DNA of 64,000 nucleotides from Rhodococcus sp. OK302. Lineage in GTDB: Bacteria > Actinomycetota > Actinomycetes > Mycobacteriales > Mycobacteriaceae. This document shows, one piece after another, positions 35,712-44,916 of the stretch. The translations under genes and the position numbers were made by a program. How positions within the stretch are numbered: position 1 is the stretch's first letter; each line of letters opens with the position of its first letter. The stretch is taken from NCBI RefSeq assembly GCF_002245895.1, contig NZ_NPJZ01000002.1, forward strand, positions 310,001-374,000, written 5' to 3'. The notes below the pieces were generated by a model. That model was not told the origin of the DNA, did no database searches, and saw only the letters and a program-made list of their open reading frames with translations.

Positions 35712-36932
35712 ATGAAAAGCACAGCCAATCCTCATGTGGACTCTGGAAGATCGCTACCAACTGTGGATCGACTGCCGATCGGCGCCCTCAGCGCGCTGGC
35801 GATGACGGGCTTCGTCGCGATCATGACGGAGACCATGCCGGCTGGGTTGCTCAGGAAAATCGGGGACGGTCTCCATGTGTCGGAAGCGGGCGCGGGTCAA
35901 CTCGTGACGTTGTACGCGTTGGGGTCGGTCTTGGGGGCGATTCCGCTGATAGCCGTCACCCGCGGATGGAATAGGCGTCGGGTGCTCTTGCTCGCGATCT
36001 GCGGTTTCTGCATCTTCAACCTCGTTACGGCGCTCTCTCCGAATTACGTATTGACTCTGGGCGCGCGGCTTCTTGCCGGGATGGCGGCAGGGGTGGTGTG
36101 GGGGCTTCTTGCGGGTTACGCACGACGCATAGTCGAGCCCCACCAACAGGGACGGGCGGTGGCTGTTGCGCTGGTGGGACAGCCGGCCGCGCTAGCATTG
36201 GGCATGCCGCTGGGGGCGTGGCTCGGCACGCTCGTCGACTGGCGGGTCGTCTTCGCGGCCATGTCCGTTCTAGCTATTGCCCTGGCAATCTGGGTGCTCG
36301 CGCAAGTTCCAGATTTTCCCGGCCAGCAAGTCGGGCATCGAGTGCCCATCCAGGGGGTGTTGACGTCACCTGGGATGCGCCCGATTCTGTTTGTGGTGTT
36401 CACCTGGATGTTGGCCCACAACATTCTCTATACCTACATCGCACCGTTCTCCGATCACGTAGGACTCGGGGACCGGATCGGGCTGGTCCTTCTCGTCTTC
36501 GGAGTCATGTCGTTCGTCGGAATTTGGATCGTAGGATTGTTCGCGGACCGTATGCTGCGTTCCCTGACGTTGACGAGCCTGGCAGTCTTCGCGGCAGTCT
36601 CGTTGTTGCTGGCAGTTGGCGATGGAGCGCCCATCCTGATGTTCGTGGGCTTTGCCGCGTGGGGGTTGACGTTCGGGGGTTCACCGACATTGCTTCAGAC
36701 CGCGCTGGCAGACACGGCGGGAGATGCGGCTGACACAGGGCAGTCGATCTTGGTCACCGTATTCAATCTTGCAGTCGCGATGGGCGGTATGGTCGGCGGA
36801 CTCCTTCTGGAATCCTCGGGCGCACAAGCTCTCACGTGGGCGGTCTTTGCCCTTGCTGCCGCTGGTACGGCAACGGTGTGGCTGGCCCGGTCGCATGGCT
36901 TCACACCGGGACCTCGTACGTCCCCGGCATGA
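35712..36932 (+). CDS. MFS transporter, DHA1 (AraJ/YdhP-like) type
   Basis: A 406-residue 12-helix permease. TM1 ends in TGFVAIMTETMPAGLLRKIG, the usual start of the YdhP/AraJ/NepI group (E-T-x-P-x-G-LL), and loop 2-3 has the variant VTRGWNRRRVLLLA. A motif C-like region is GMAAGVVWGLLAGYARRIVE. These export drugs, sugars or purines. GGAG precedes the ATG. Divergent from the CGNR regulator gene, its likely controller. Confidence 0.85.
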   Translation: MKSTANPHVDSGRSLPTVDRLPIGALSALAMTGFVAIMTETMPAGLLRKIGDGLHVSEAGAGQLVTLYALGSVLGAIPLIAVTRGWNRRRVLLLAICGFCIFNLVTALSPNYVLTLGARLLAGMAAGVVWGLLAGYARRIVEPHQQGRAVAVALVGQPAALALGMPLGAWLGTLVDWRVVFAAMSVLAIALAIWVLAQVPDFPGQQVGHRVPIQGVLTSPGMRPILFVVFTWMLAHNILYTYIAPFSDHVGLGDRIGLVLLVFGVMSFVGIWIVGLFADRMLRSLTLTSLAVFAAVSLLLAVGDGAPILMFVGFAAWGLTFGGSPTLLQTALADTAGDAADTGQSILVTVFNLAVAMGGMVGGLLLESSGAQALTWAVFALAAAGTATVWLARSHGFTPGPRTSPA

Positions 36933-37364
36933 ACGGCCCCCGCCTGAACTGCACCGACGATCGCACGGAAGAACAGCCGCTCGGATCAGTGCGGGAATGT
37001 TCGAGCCGAAGACTCTGCGCGGCGAACAGAGTCTTCATCGAGCGGGACAGGCCGCACTATTAGTGAGCAGTACGAAGTCATGAATACGCGGGCCTCGCCG
37101 TCCTTTCGTGTCTACATCCCACTCACGGAAACGGACGCGTGCCCGACAGTGGGATCTGCGGTGCCCAACTGCGAGTCACCACGCGGTCAAAGGTCCGGCA
37201 AGGCCCAGGATTACCAGCAGCCGACGTCGTGAACAGCGTCGTATCGCCCTGTTCCTGGCAGCACGATTCCTGGATTTTGCTATTCGCGTTCACCTGCTCC
37301 AGCCCCGCTTCCACGCACAAACGCCTCGCTGCGAGTTGCCGGCGATTGTGCCGGTCGAAGCCAC
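36933..37364. other. intergenic region, nothing recognised
   Basis: No frame has a recognisable product or good start. A minus-strand frame at 37123-37416 overlaps the lipoprotein remnant and is Arg-rich, probably debris. No clear hairpin follows the MFS stop. Confidence 0.4.
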
Positions 37365-37759
37365 TCACGGAAGAGGCTCGCCGACCAGCCACACCACGAT
37401 GCCTTCTACGTTCCAAATTGCGTCTGGATTGTCGAGAGCCGCCACGTAGACGACGCCAGCTTGTTCGCCGGCGATCTCACCGCTGCTGCCCGACGGTGGA
37501 CTGAGCTTGAGGAACTCTGAGGGGTGCGGTCCTGGCCATGTAGGTAGGGATTCAGGGGGAATATTGTTGTCGAGGAAGGCCGGTTGGTGTACGGCCACCG
37601 GTCAGGAAGGGGTTCGGTTTCCGCCGTCACGGTGATGCCTGTTCCCGCGACAACTTCGTTGCCTCCGCTACCGCAGCCCACCACTACAAGAGCAACACCT
37701 ATCAGTGCCAAACCTGCTACCGCGCGACGTACCTCCACCGTTTGCTCCCCTCCTGTCAC
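37365..37759 (-). pseudogene. lipoprotein gene with a frameshift
   Basis: The start gives a signal with lipobox (LIGVALVVVGCGSGG). The mature text in the first frame (VVAGTGITVTAETEPLPD) continues in a second frame (PAFLDNNIPPESLPTWPGPH) to a sensible end (ALDNPDAIWNVEGIVVWLVG). One frameshift near 37600 separates them. Family unknown. Confidence 0.55.
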
Positions 37760-37874
37760 CTAACCCCTGTGTACGAGTCCACCATCGCACGTACGTGGTG
37801 CCTGCTACCCCCAGTTGGCAACTTCTCGAACCCGACGCCCGTCTTGCACAAAATGTGTGTGCGGCCGGCGCATT

Positions 37875-38111
37875 TCAGAAGGTCTTGTAGAACCATGTGC
37901 CGGACCGGCTGACGTAGTTGGCGTTGCCGATGACCTTGGCCACTCCAGGCATCTCGCGGACAGTGTCGGCAATGGTGAAACCCAGGTTCGCGTACAGGCC
38001 GAGTGCGTTCTTTTCGCGGTCGTCGACGAAGCCGAACCACACCTGCGTTCGCCCGGTGCTCCGATGTTGTTGTTCTGCGGCAGCGATTAGGGCTCGTCCT
38101 GATCCTCGCCC
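37875..38111 (-). pseudogene. GNAT acetyltransferase, 3' fragment
   Basis: GRGSGRALIAAAEQQHRSTG is the acetyl-CoA pyrophosphate loop (R-G-x-G-x-G/A) and its helix. FVDDREKNALGLYANLGFTI is the usual N-A-x-x-x-Y-x-x-x-GF motif at the end of the fold. The first half of the domain is absent and the upstream sequence is unrelated, so this is a remnant. Confidence 0.65.
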
Positions 38112-38226
38112 ACGATGGGGACTGTCCAATAATCGGCGTTTTGGCCCGACACCGATCACGACGTGATGCTCCCGAGACAGGGTGCGGTGGCACACTATCG
38201 GTACCGTGGGGCGGGATATCGAGGCG

Positions 38227-38466
38227 ATGGTGGTGATGTCGGTGGTTGTGCTCATATTGTTCGTCGCTGTGCCTGTTCTGTTCGCCGCGTCGTTGGCCGT
38301 GCTGACCGGCATCGGGCAGTTTCGACGGTCACGTCGGGTGGCGTCGGCAGTATTGGCCGGGTTCTTCTTCCCGCTCGTGTGGGTTGTCTGGTATCGCCGC
38401 GATACCCCCACGCGCGGAGTGTTAATTCAACGTCCTGTACCCGCCAGCGGTAAGCACCTGGACTGA
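38227..38466 (+). CDS. small two-helix membrane protein
   Basis: From ATG 38227: 79 residues with one helix at 1-24 (MVVMSVVVLILFVAVPVLFA), a short basic loop (QFRRSRRVA) and a second helix (SAVLAGFFFPLVWVVWY) before a polar tail. Layout resembles small actinobacterial PLDc_N/DUF-type membrane proteins, but no signature is certain. A GTG at 38206 is an alternative start. Confidence 0.5.
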   Translation: MVVMSVVVLILFVAVPVLFAASLAVLTGIGQFRRSRRVASAVLAGFFFPLVWVVWYRRDTPTRGVLIQRPVPASGKHLD

Positions 38467-38691
38467 CCCGTGACCACCGTAGATATGGGCGACCGTCAAT
38501 GGTTCGGTGGGAATATCGCGCACTTGGAAGACGTGTCCTTTGCCAGATTTTTGGTTGATGCGTAACGGGTGCCAACGTGTGGTTCGCCCGCACCGGTACG
38601 CGCGGATGGAGGGTGTCAGATGGTTTGTGTAAGAGCGGTCTGACACGAATGGCTGCCGTCAGTGTCGATCCGAGGCGTTGGCCAGCCTGCT

Positions 38692-39414
38692 CTAGCCCAG
38701 CGCCCAGGTGACCGTCACCTGGAATGCCACCTGTTGGGTGCCCGGAGCGAGAACCATGTCGTAGGCGCCGGGGCTCCGCATCAGGGAATTCGTGTCCATG
38801 TTCTGGTTGCCGGTGGTGGTGGTGGTGGTGAGCGCTTCGGTTATGGTGACAACGTTCGACAGCGACGTGCCGGACAGGTCCGCGTATTGCCCGGCCCGGG
38901 TCTTCGCATCCTCGAACGCGCGGGTGCGAGCATCTGCGAGCAACGTCGAATTGTCGTCGATGTCGAAGGCGACCGTATGCAGACGTGCCGCATTGCCGCT
39001 GGCGGCAATTCCCGCGTCCAGTACGCCTGACGCTTTGCCCAGGTCACGGACGATGATGTGCACCGAGTTGATGGCGCGATAGCCCGTCTGGTTTCCGCTG
39101 ACGGCGTCGTACTGGGGTTGGATCGACAGGTCACTCGTCCGGACATCGTCGGTGGCCACGCCCGCGGCGACCATCGCGTCGATCATCGCACGTGCCTTCT
39201 CGTTCGATTGCGACACCGCGCCGCCGACGTCGGGTTCCACTAACTCGACACCGATGACGGCGGTCAGGATGTCCGGCGCTCCGCGCACTTCGCCTGTTCC
39301 GACGACGGTGACTTCTTTCGTTGCGGGCTCGGAACTTCCGCAGGCGGTGAGTGAAACGGTCAGTGCTGCAGCAGCTGTCAGGAGTGCGAACGTTGTTCGT
39401 CGTGTTGTGGGCAT
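38692..39414 (-). CDS. SIMPL-domain (DUF541) lipoprotein
   Basis: A 240-residue exported lipoprotein: signal MPTTRRTTFALLTAAAALTV with lipobox LTAC. The SIMPL domain begins VTVVGTGEVRGAPDILTAVI and continues with NEKARAMIDAMVAAGVATDD, VRTSDLSIQPQYD and RTRAFEDAKTRAGQYADLSG, ending FQVTVTWALG. These periplasmic-type proteins are linked to oxidative or envelope stress; the biochemical role is unknown. A poly-Thr run (TTTTTT) lies near residue 200. Confidence 0.85.
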   Translation of the reverse strand: MPTTRRTTFALLTAAAALTVSLTACGSSEPATKEVTVVGTGEVRGAPDILTAVIGVELVEPDVGGAVSQSNEKARAMIDAMVAAGVATDDVRTSDLSIQPQYDAVSGNQTGYRAINSVHIIVRDLGKASGVLDAGIAASGNAARLHTVAFDIDDNSTLLADARTRAFEDAKTRAGQYADLSGTSLSNVVTITEALTTTTTTGNQNMDTNSLMRSPGAYDMVLAPGTQQVAFQVTVTWALG

Positions 39415-39617
39415 GATTTCAGACCGTAATGCCCGTTTTGCGGGAAGGGGGCGAAACACACATATCTCGGGCATCAGCAACCGGAGGAACCGGCACAAGC
39501 CGGTACCGAGCAGTCTCGTCAGGATTGTCGATCCGGCCGATGTGCCGGTGGCGGACGTGCAGTCCGCGATGCCAGCGGTTACCAAACCGTGCGTGCGCCG
39601 ATACCAATGCCGACAAC

Positions 39618-40109
39618 TCAATACACGACGGAATGGGCTGGCCCGGATTCTGCGGCTACGCGGCGGTTTCTCGATGGCACAGGAGTGTTCGACACGCACA
39701 ACAAAGCTGCAACGCCCACGTCGAAGCCAGCACACAGCGCGGGATACCACTGTGGCAGTCGTGAAGACGTACCTCGATCGTGTCCGTGATCGAATACTGC
39801 ATGCGCAAGCCATCCGACAGCGGTCAGCCGCGCAGCGCCCTGTGCTGGCAGAACGCTCCCACCGACATAGACCGCTGCCGTCGCCAACACCGCAATCCAC
39901 TCACGGGTGAGCACAGCCGAATCCGCAGAACGCCCCAGGTGTGAGATCGGATAGACAACTGCAGCGCCCATCAGTCCCGCGGCATAGACCACTGTTCGAC
40001 GTGTCGGATTCCGATGAGAGATTGAACGGTCTGCGGCGATGCTCAGAAGGCCACCGGCAGCAAACGCCAGGAAGCGAATGTGCGATCGCTGGCTCACTTG
40101 TGCGTTCAT
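39618..40109 (-). CDS. integral membrane protein (DUF6010-like)
   Basis: A 163-residue protein with four to five hydrophobic helices. The conserved-looking segment VGWLAHAVFDHGHDRGTSSR followed by LPQWYPALCAGFDVGVAALL (His/Asp-rich loop between helices) resembles DUF6010-type membrane proteins. Start at ATG 40109 was chosen because the sequence further upstream is Arg/Ser-rich and looks non-coding. Confidence 0.6.
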   Translation of the reverse strand: MNAQVSQRSHIRFLAFAAGGLLSIAADRSISHRNPTRRTVVYAAGLMGAAVVYPISHLGRSADSAVLTREWIAVLATAAVYVGGSVLPAQGAARLTAVGWLAHAVFDHGHDRGTSSRLPQWYPALCAGFDVGVAALLCVSNTPVPSRNRRVAAESGPAHSVVY

Positions 40110-40511
40110 TGAGACCACTAAACCAGAACGGTGAATCCGTACGCACGGCTTCGCAGCCGATCGATCGGTTGGAGAGTCGCGCACAAATTCGGATGTCTCT
40201 CCTTCGCCCGTTACTGGGGCACTGAATGCTGAGACACGGTCAGTGCTCGGCCGAGAGATGGGTGCGGAGATCGGCATGTTCGACGAACTGGTCATCGACA
40301 TCGGCAACGACCATCGATGACGATCTGCACCGCGCGTCCACCTCGACTTTGTCGACAAGGGACGACAGTTCCTCCGGATTCTTACGCGGATGTACTCCAG
40401 AATTCTCACGTTCATGTTGTGAACCCCTGGCTGCCGACGGTGAAACTGATCCGTAGGGGACCGGCGACGCTGAACGCATTTCCCCTACTGGATATTGACC
40501 AGTGAAACGGA
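40110..40511. other. intergenic region, possible gene debris
   Basis: On the minus strand a frame near 40240-40420 reads VHPRKNPEELSSLVDKVEVD and MVVADVDDQFVEHADLRTHL, which could be a remnant of a small protein, but no start or family is visible. Nothing else stands out. Confidence 0.35.
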
Positions 40512-40961
40512 TTATTGGCTTGCACAATGGATCTTCCGGGCCCGCCAGGCCTGCGCGGCACCCATCGTCGCGACGGAAATACCTGACGCCACCAGGATTG
40601 TTCGAATACCCCTGCCCAGATCTCTGTCGATCGCCCCCCACGCACCCAATCCGACGGCTGCTGCGACATTTCCGAGTCCGAGCATGGCGAGTGGAGTCGA
40701 AATACGGCCAATCTCAACGTGACCAATCCGATTCGCCGACGTCACCAAGGCAATCGCCGCACCTGCAAATCCGGTCGCTGCAATTCCAATCCCGGTCGAC
40801 GTTATCGACCCAGGCATCTGCCAAGCACCGGAGTGGGGTGCGGTTAGTGCAGCTGCTGTCAACGCCGCTGCGCTCATCGCTTCAATACCCGCGTCGAGCA
40901 GCAGTAGTGAGCGCACATCGCGTTGAGCCTGACCACTGCAAGCAGTCGATTCCTGAGTCAT
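40512..40961 (-). CDS. four-helix membrane protein controlled by the divergent TetR
   Basis: A 149-residue integral membrane protein: short charged N-terminus (TACSGQAQRDVRSLLLLDAG) then about four helices rich in Ala and Gly (AAALTAAALTAP, GIGIAATGFAGAAIALV, LAMLGLGNVAAAVGLGAW, ILVASGISVATMGAA). Divergent from a tetR gene with twin operators in the 93-bp gap, so it is the likely target. Function unknown. Confidence 0.65.
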   Translation of the reverse strand: MTQESTACSGQAQRDVRSLLLLDAGIEAMSAAALTAAALTAPHSGAWQMPGSITSTGIGIAATGFAGAAIALVTSANRIGHVEIGRISTPLAMLGLGNVAAAVGLGAWGAIDRDLGRGIRTILVASGISVATMGAAQAWRARKIHCASQ

Positions 40962-40982
40962 GGCTTTCCTGCCAATTTCTCT

Positions 40983-41022
40983 GTAGCACTCGCTACAGAG
41001 TTGAAAGCGTAGCGAGTGCTAC
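40983..41022. promoter_or_regulatory. twin palindromic operators between tetR and a membrane protein gene
   Basis: GTAGCACTCGCTAC (40983-40996) and GTAGCGAGTGCTAC (41009-41022) are each palindromic (GTAGC-4-GCTAC) and are also inverted copies of one another, centre to centre 26 bp apart. Two TetR dimers could bind here and shut both divergent genes. Confidence 0.8.
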
Positions 41023-41054
41023 ATGGATGAGCAAGCATTGCTAGCGTTGCAGCA

Positions 41055-41639
41055 GTGAAGCCTGAACCGCAGCCGTCCGTCGTGCGTGATCGCCTGCTCG
41101 ACTTGTGTGTGAGATATGTACTCGACCGTGGTCTCATCGGCTTGTCACTGCGCCCGCTGGCAGCTGCGATCGGAACGAGTGATCGGATGCTGATCTACCA
41201 CTTCGGGACCAAGGACCTCCTTGTTTCGGCCGTGATCGAACGCGCGAACGCAATGCTGACGAGTGCTGTCGGCGACGACGCTGTGCGATCCGACTCGACA
41301 CCGAGTGTCGGTGATGTCCTGCGAGCTGCCTGGGATTTCATGTCCACGGTGGAGGGAAAGAAGCTTTCCCGGTTGTATCTGGAGCTCTGCGTGCTCTCGG
41401 GTCAGGATCCGCAGCGTTGGGTGACCGCTCACCGGGCGATGCGGAATTCCTGGGTTGCGCTCATCGGGCCGACACTGCGTCCGATCACGTCAGCGCCTAG
41501 ACGGCAAGCCGTGCAGCGCCTCGCTATCGATGCAATCGACGGCATGCTGCTCGATGATCTCGTGACAGGCGAGTCCGATCAGATCCGTGACGCTGTGGAC
41601 GTGCTCATTGAATTAATCGAGGGCCTGGTTGACGAGTAA
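41055..41639 (+). CDS. TetR-family transcriptional regulator
   Basis: A 194-residue TetR protein starting at GTG 41055. The helix-turn-helix is VLDRGLIGLSLRPLAAAIGT then SDRMLIYHFGTKDLLVSAVI. The ligand domain contains LRAAWDFMSTVEGKKLSRLY and LELCVLSGQDPQRWV. Divergent from a membrane protein gene with twin palindromes between, which makes autoregulation and control of that gene likely. Confidence 0.85.
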   Translation: MKPEPQPSVVRDRLLDLCVRYVLDRGLIGLSLRPLAAAIGTSDRMLIYHFGTKDLLVSAVIERANAMLTSAVGDDAVRSDSTPSVGDVLRAAWDFMSTVEGKKLSRLYLELCVLSGQDPQRWVTAHRAMRNSWVALIGPTLRPITSAPRRQAVQRLAIDAIDGMLLDDLVTGESDQIRDAVDVLIELIEGLVDE

Positions 41640-41940
41640 CGTGCCTTCGCGTCGACCGTCCTCACTGCACCGTCATCGATAATTCTCGGCCAAACAGAGA
41701 TTGCGAGTCGGTCCGGAAACCCGAGATGGACTCCGCGGCTTGCTACGGCCGTGACGAGTTCGTCACCGACCTGGGCGGCCAATCCGAGGCCGCGCTGATT
41801 CCCGCCGGATGTCCCCGCCGACGCCGGCGACGTGGCTCTTCCACCGAGATCTGTCTCCATCGCCACCAAGAATGTCCCCCGGTCGATACCGTTGAGCCAG
41901 CAGTGGTCAGAATGGGCGGAATCGACGATTCCGCCCATTC
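41640..41940. other. intergenic gap between convergent genes
   Basis: About 300 bases between the tetR stop and the tpg-like stop. I see no gene; a short match CGATTCCGCCCATT near 41920 repeats an adjacent GAATGGGCGGAATCG in inverted form (41911-41941), a probable terminator-like hairpin for the convergent transcripts. Confidence 0.4.
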
Positions 41941-42738
41941 CTAGGTCCAGTCGATGTGGACGGACTCGATGGAATCGAAATGAAACCCGAAAGCATCACC
42001 GTACTGATCGAAGCCCTTGTTCTCCGGATAATCCATCGTCGCGTGCCGCTCCAGGATAGCGACCACGCGGGCGTGGTCGTCGTTGGCCAACGCGGCCGCG
42101 AGTTCACGCGTTTCCTCGACGCTGAACGGGCTGTCGGAGTTCGCGAAATCGAGTGTCCGAACCCGATAGTCGTAGCCTTCTTCGGTGCCGTTGCGGACGG
42201 ACACTCCCCCACGGACCCGGATCGTCGCCTTCTTCGGTTGCCCATCTGGACGCAGCACGCCGGCGCGGTCCATGATGTCGTGAGCTTTCACGTTCTTGAG
42301 TTTCTTCTTCGCATCAGCACGCAGCTCGTTCGTCTCCCCCGACCGATAGCGGGAGACAGCGGAGCGTGAGCGCCCGATTTTCTTTGCGACAGCATCTATT
42401 CCACCGAGACGTTCGATCGCGGCGCGCCGCTGGGCACGTTCGTTGACCTCCGAGTGCGGGATTCGCCCTTGCTGAGCCCACCGCCGTAGCGTTCGATCCG
42501 ACGGTGGTGTCCGGCCGGCGTCGATAGCTGCTTGGCGTAGTCCGTCGTTGCCGATTTCGGTTCGGATTTGTCGGATGGAGACTTTGCTGGTCAAGCCCGC
42601 CAGGCCACCGCTTTTGACGGTTTTGGATTTTTCGACCCCGCTGGTCGCCGCCGTGGAAACGGACACCTTGAGTCCGTCGAGTCCGACGGTCTTTTGCGCG
42701 GGTTGCTTCGTTCGTGGCTTCGGAAGGTGCAGTGCCAC
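41941..42738 (-). CDS. tpg: Tpg-like telomere terminal protein
   Basis: A 265-residue basic protein. One HTH-like region (DAGRTPPSDRTLRRWAQQGR) precedes a second (GGIDAVAKKIGRSRSAVSRY, RSGETNELRADAKKKL), the latter matching the helix-turn-helix of Streptomyces Tpg. A C-terminal beta-rich part follows (VRTLDFANSDSPFSVEETRE, FGFHFDSIESVHIDW), similar in layout to the Tpg C-terminus. Tpg caps linear replicon ends and primes end synthesis. It is longer than Streptomyces Tpg (about 185) by an N-terminal extension. The GTG start overlaps the stop of the tap-like gene by one base (TAGTG), so the two are co-translated. Confidence 0.65.
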   Translation of the reverse strand: MALHLPKPRTKQPAQKTVGLDGLKVSVSTAATSGVEKSKTVKSGGLAGLTSKVSIRQIRTEIGNDGLRQAAIDAGRTPPSDRTLRRWAQQGRIPHSEVNERAQRRAAIERLGGIDAVAKKIGRSRSAVSRYRSGETNELRADAKKKLKNVKAHDIMDRAGVLRPDGQPKKATIRVRGGVSVRNGTEEGYDYRVRTLDFANSDSPFSVEETRELAAALANDDHARVVAILERHATMDYPENKGFDQYGDAFGFHFDSIESVHIDWT

Positions 42739-44588
42739 TAGTTGTTTCCTTCATTGTCGTCGGCGAAGACTGCCTTGATAGCGAGATTGATCTCGTGGGT
42801 ATCGCGAGCTTCGGTGAACGCGGCCACCAGATCATCGGTCAGTGCGGCGTGTTTTTCGAGGGTCATCTTGCCGAGCGCATCGCTATCGTCAGCGACATTG
42901 ATCCCTTCGGGTAGGGGGTAGACCCAGGAGTCGGTGACGGTGCGCAGTGGCCACCGGCCGGTTTCCCTAGCGATGCGCATCGCGACGCGGCGGCCACGCC
43001 AGCGGCAGTGCGCGATGATCGCGGCCCGCCAGAGCGGTTGGTGGTGGTGTTGCATTTGTTTCGCAGTCCACATGTCCGGGTTGACCATTCGGCCGATATA
43101 CCCCTTGTAGCAGGCCCCGAGGAAACGTTTCATCGCCGTGTCGTCGGTGTCGACGGCTACCTTGCGGGCTTCTCTCAGGATTTTCGCCCACTTGTCCAGT
43201 GCGCGTCCCTGTTCCGGGTACACCCACGCTTCGGTGATGTCGAGGTCGTCGAGTTCTGCGCCGATTCCGCCGTCGGCGACGGGAGCGCGGAAGGCATCGA
43301 GGCTGACGGATGTGATCCACGTATCCACGGGTTGATCGGCGAGCATGTGGGGGTGCGGGAGTGGCAGCTTGTCGGGGAGGGCGAGCATGTTTCCCGCGGG
43401 CAGGGTGACGTGCCAGAGCCCGAACGGGGTTTTCGTGGCCTCTGCTGCATCACGGGCGTCATCGGCGCGCAGGTGCCGTGGTTTTCCGTAGCCGAATTCG
43501 AGCATCCCGGCGGAGGCCAAGTACGCGGCTCGTTGGTCGATCGACACCAACCGGGTTGCGTCGTCGAGTTCGTCGGGTTCGGGGACTCGGGTCCAGCCGA
43601 CTGCGGGTTCGAGATCACCGCGATGCTCACCGTCGAGCGGCGGGACGGGACCTGCCTCCGTGACGGCGATGCCCTTACCGCTGCGGGTGCGTTCACGTTT
43701 GATCTTGTCCACGACCGCGGCGCCGGTACGGGCCGGAGTGGGCCCGGGGAGGACACCGAGATGCTGTGCGCACCACGCGAGCCGGCGCCCCAGCTCTTGT
43801 GCGGCGGGGAGGTCGTCGTCGGGGAGATAGGTTCCGGCGGTGGGTGATCCGAGGATCCCCATGTCCCCTACACGGTTTCCCCATCCGAAGTCTTTGTTCC
43901 AGTACGTCCATACGTACGGCTCGATGACGATGTCGACCATGGATGTGAATTTTCCGGTCGTGCGGGACAGGTGCACGACGTGGCCGGGATCCCCGCGGAG
44001 TTCCCACCCTGCGGTCAGCATCGGGGTGAGTGCGGCTTGTAGTACGCCGGTGAGTTCTTCGGCGGCGCGGGTGCGGAGGACTTCCATGTCGTCGACGTCG
44101 TCTTCGTTGCCGGGGTCGATGATCCATCCGAGCATCTCGCAGGCGTCGATTCCGACGACCCAGATTTGTGCTGGGGCGCCGAGGGGCGTCAGTGTTGCCC
44201 AGCGGATGAGTTTGTCGAGTTTCTCGACGGAGTCGACCGGTCCGGTGAGGACCTGCCCGGACGGTGTGTACGTTCCGGCGGCGGTGACGATGATGGCGTG
44301 ACCGTCTGCGCTCTCCCCCGCGGGCGGCAATGACGCGCGTGTAGGTACCTTCCCTCGGAGTTCTTCGTCGAGACTCGGTTCGCCGGCCGCGACATTGCCA
44401 TCCGGAGTCCCCGATTCGGCTGTCTCGCCGCCGGATTCAGCTTCCGGCTGAGCGTGTTCGGGCACTTCGTCATCGACAACATCGAAGAGCGAAGGTTGTA
44501 CCGATTCGGCGGTAACGGTCTCGGCGGGAACCACCTCGGGCTCGTCGACCTCGAATAGGGCGAACTGCTCGCCTTTCTTCAGCGCCAT
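42738..44588 (-). CDS. tap: Tap-like telomere protein with family B polymerase-like motifs
   Basis: A 616-residue protein, first of a tap-tpg pair. Residues 1-95 are acidic and low in structure. From about 345 motifs resemble a protein-primed family B DNA polymerase palm: VSIDQRAAYLASA (346-360, motif A D-x4-Y), KRFLGACYKGYIGRM (487-501, motif B K-x6-Y-x-G) and TVTDSWVYP (550-558, motif C T-D-S). The helix before motif C (WRAAIIAHCRWRGRRVAMRI) also fits. No exonuclease motifs are evident. Position matches tap, whose product is reported as a telomere-associated primase in Streptomyces. Role inferred: end patching with the Tpg-like protein. Confidence 0.6.
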   Translation of the reverse strand: MALKKGEQFALFEVDEPEVVPAETVTAESVQPSLFDVVDDEVPEHAQPEAESGGETAESGTPDGNVAAGEPSLDEELRGKVPTRASLPPAGESADGHAIIVTAAGTYTPSGQVLTGPVDSVEKLDKLIRWATLTPLGAPAQIWVVGIDACEMLGWIIDPGNEDDVDDMEVLRTRAAEELTGVLQAALTPMLTAGWELRGDPGHVVHLSRTTGKFTSMVDIVIEPYVWTYWNKDFGWGNRVGDMGILGSPTAGTYLPDDDLPAAQELGRRLAWCAQHLGVLPGPTPARTGAAVVDKIKRERTRSGKGIAVTEAGPVPPLDGEHRGDLEPAVGWTRVPEPDELDDATRLVSIDQRAAYLASAGMLEFGYGKPRHLRADDARDAAEATKTPFGLWHVTLPAGNMLALPDKLPLPHPHMLADQPVDTWITSVSLDAFRAPVADGGIGAELDDLDITEAWVYPEQGRALDKWAKILREARKVAVDTDDTAMKRFLGACYKGYIGRMVNPDMWTAKQMQHHHQPLWRAAIIAHCRWRGRRVAMRIARETGRWPLRTVTDSWVYPLPEGINVADDSDALGKMTLEKHAALTDDLVAAFTEARDTHEINLAIKAVFADDNEGNN

Positions 44589-44616
44589 AGTCCGCCCCCA
44601 GCGGTAGTCGTGGTTG

Positions 44617-44916
44617 TCATTCGAGATCGAAGGCTGCGCGAATCGCTCCCGACAGCGATTCCTCTTGTGCTGGAAAGAAATAGCCGATTCCCTGCCCGAG
44701 CGCGCTCACCGGGATCGTCGTGATGCTGTCGCAATTGATCACGGAGTCTGCGTCCAGGCCGTTCGCGCGCCCAACTGCCACTTCGGTGGATAGTCCTCGA
44801 ATGGTGGTGGTGATCGGCGCAACTGTTACTCGGGTCAGGTGCGGGCGCACAAGTTCCCGGGTCAGTATGAGAACGGGGCGAACTTTGTCCAGCTTCGCTT
44901 CGTGGATCGGTCGCAT
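44617..44916 (-). CDS. mazF: MazF-family endoribonuclease toxin
   Basis: A 99-residue PemK/MazF toxin. The start (MRPIHEAKLDKVRPVLILTR) carries the K-x-RPV-x-IL motif, and VAPITTTIRGLSTEVAV holds the T/S-rich catalytic strand. The C-terminus ends GQGIGYFFPAQEESLSGAIR. It would cut mRNA when its antitoxin is lost. The ATG overlaps the antitoxin stop by one base (TGATG). Located in the plasmid core, so a maintenance role is likely. Confidence 0.85.
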   Translation of the reverse strand: MRPIHEAKLDKVRPVLILTRELVRPHLTRVTVAPITTTIRGLSTEVAVGRANGLDADSVINCDSITTIPVSALGQGIGYFFPAQEESLSGAIRAAFDLE

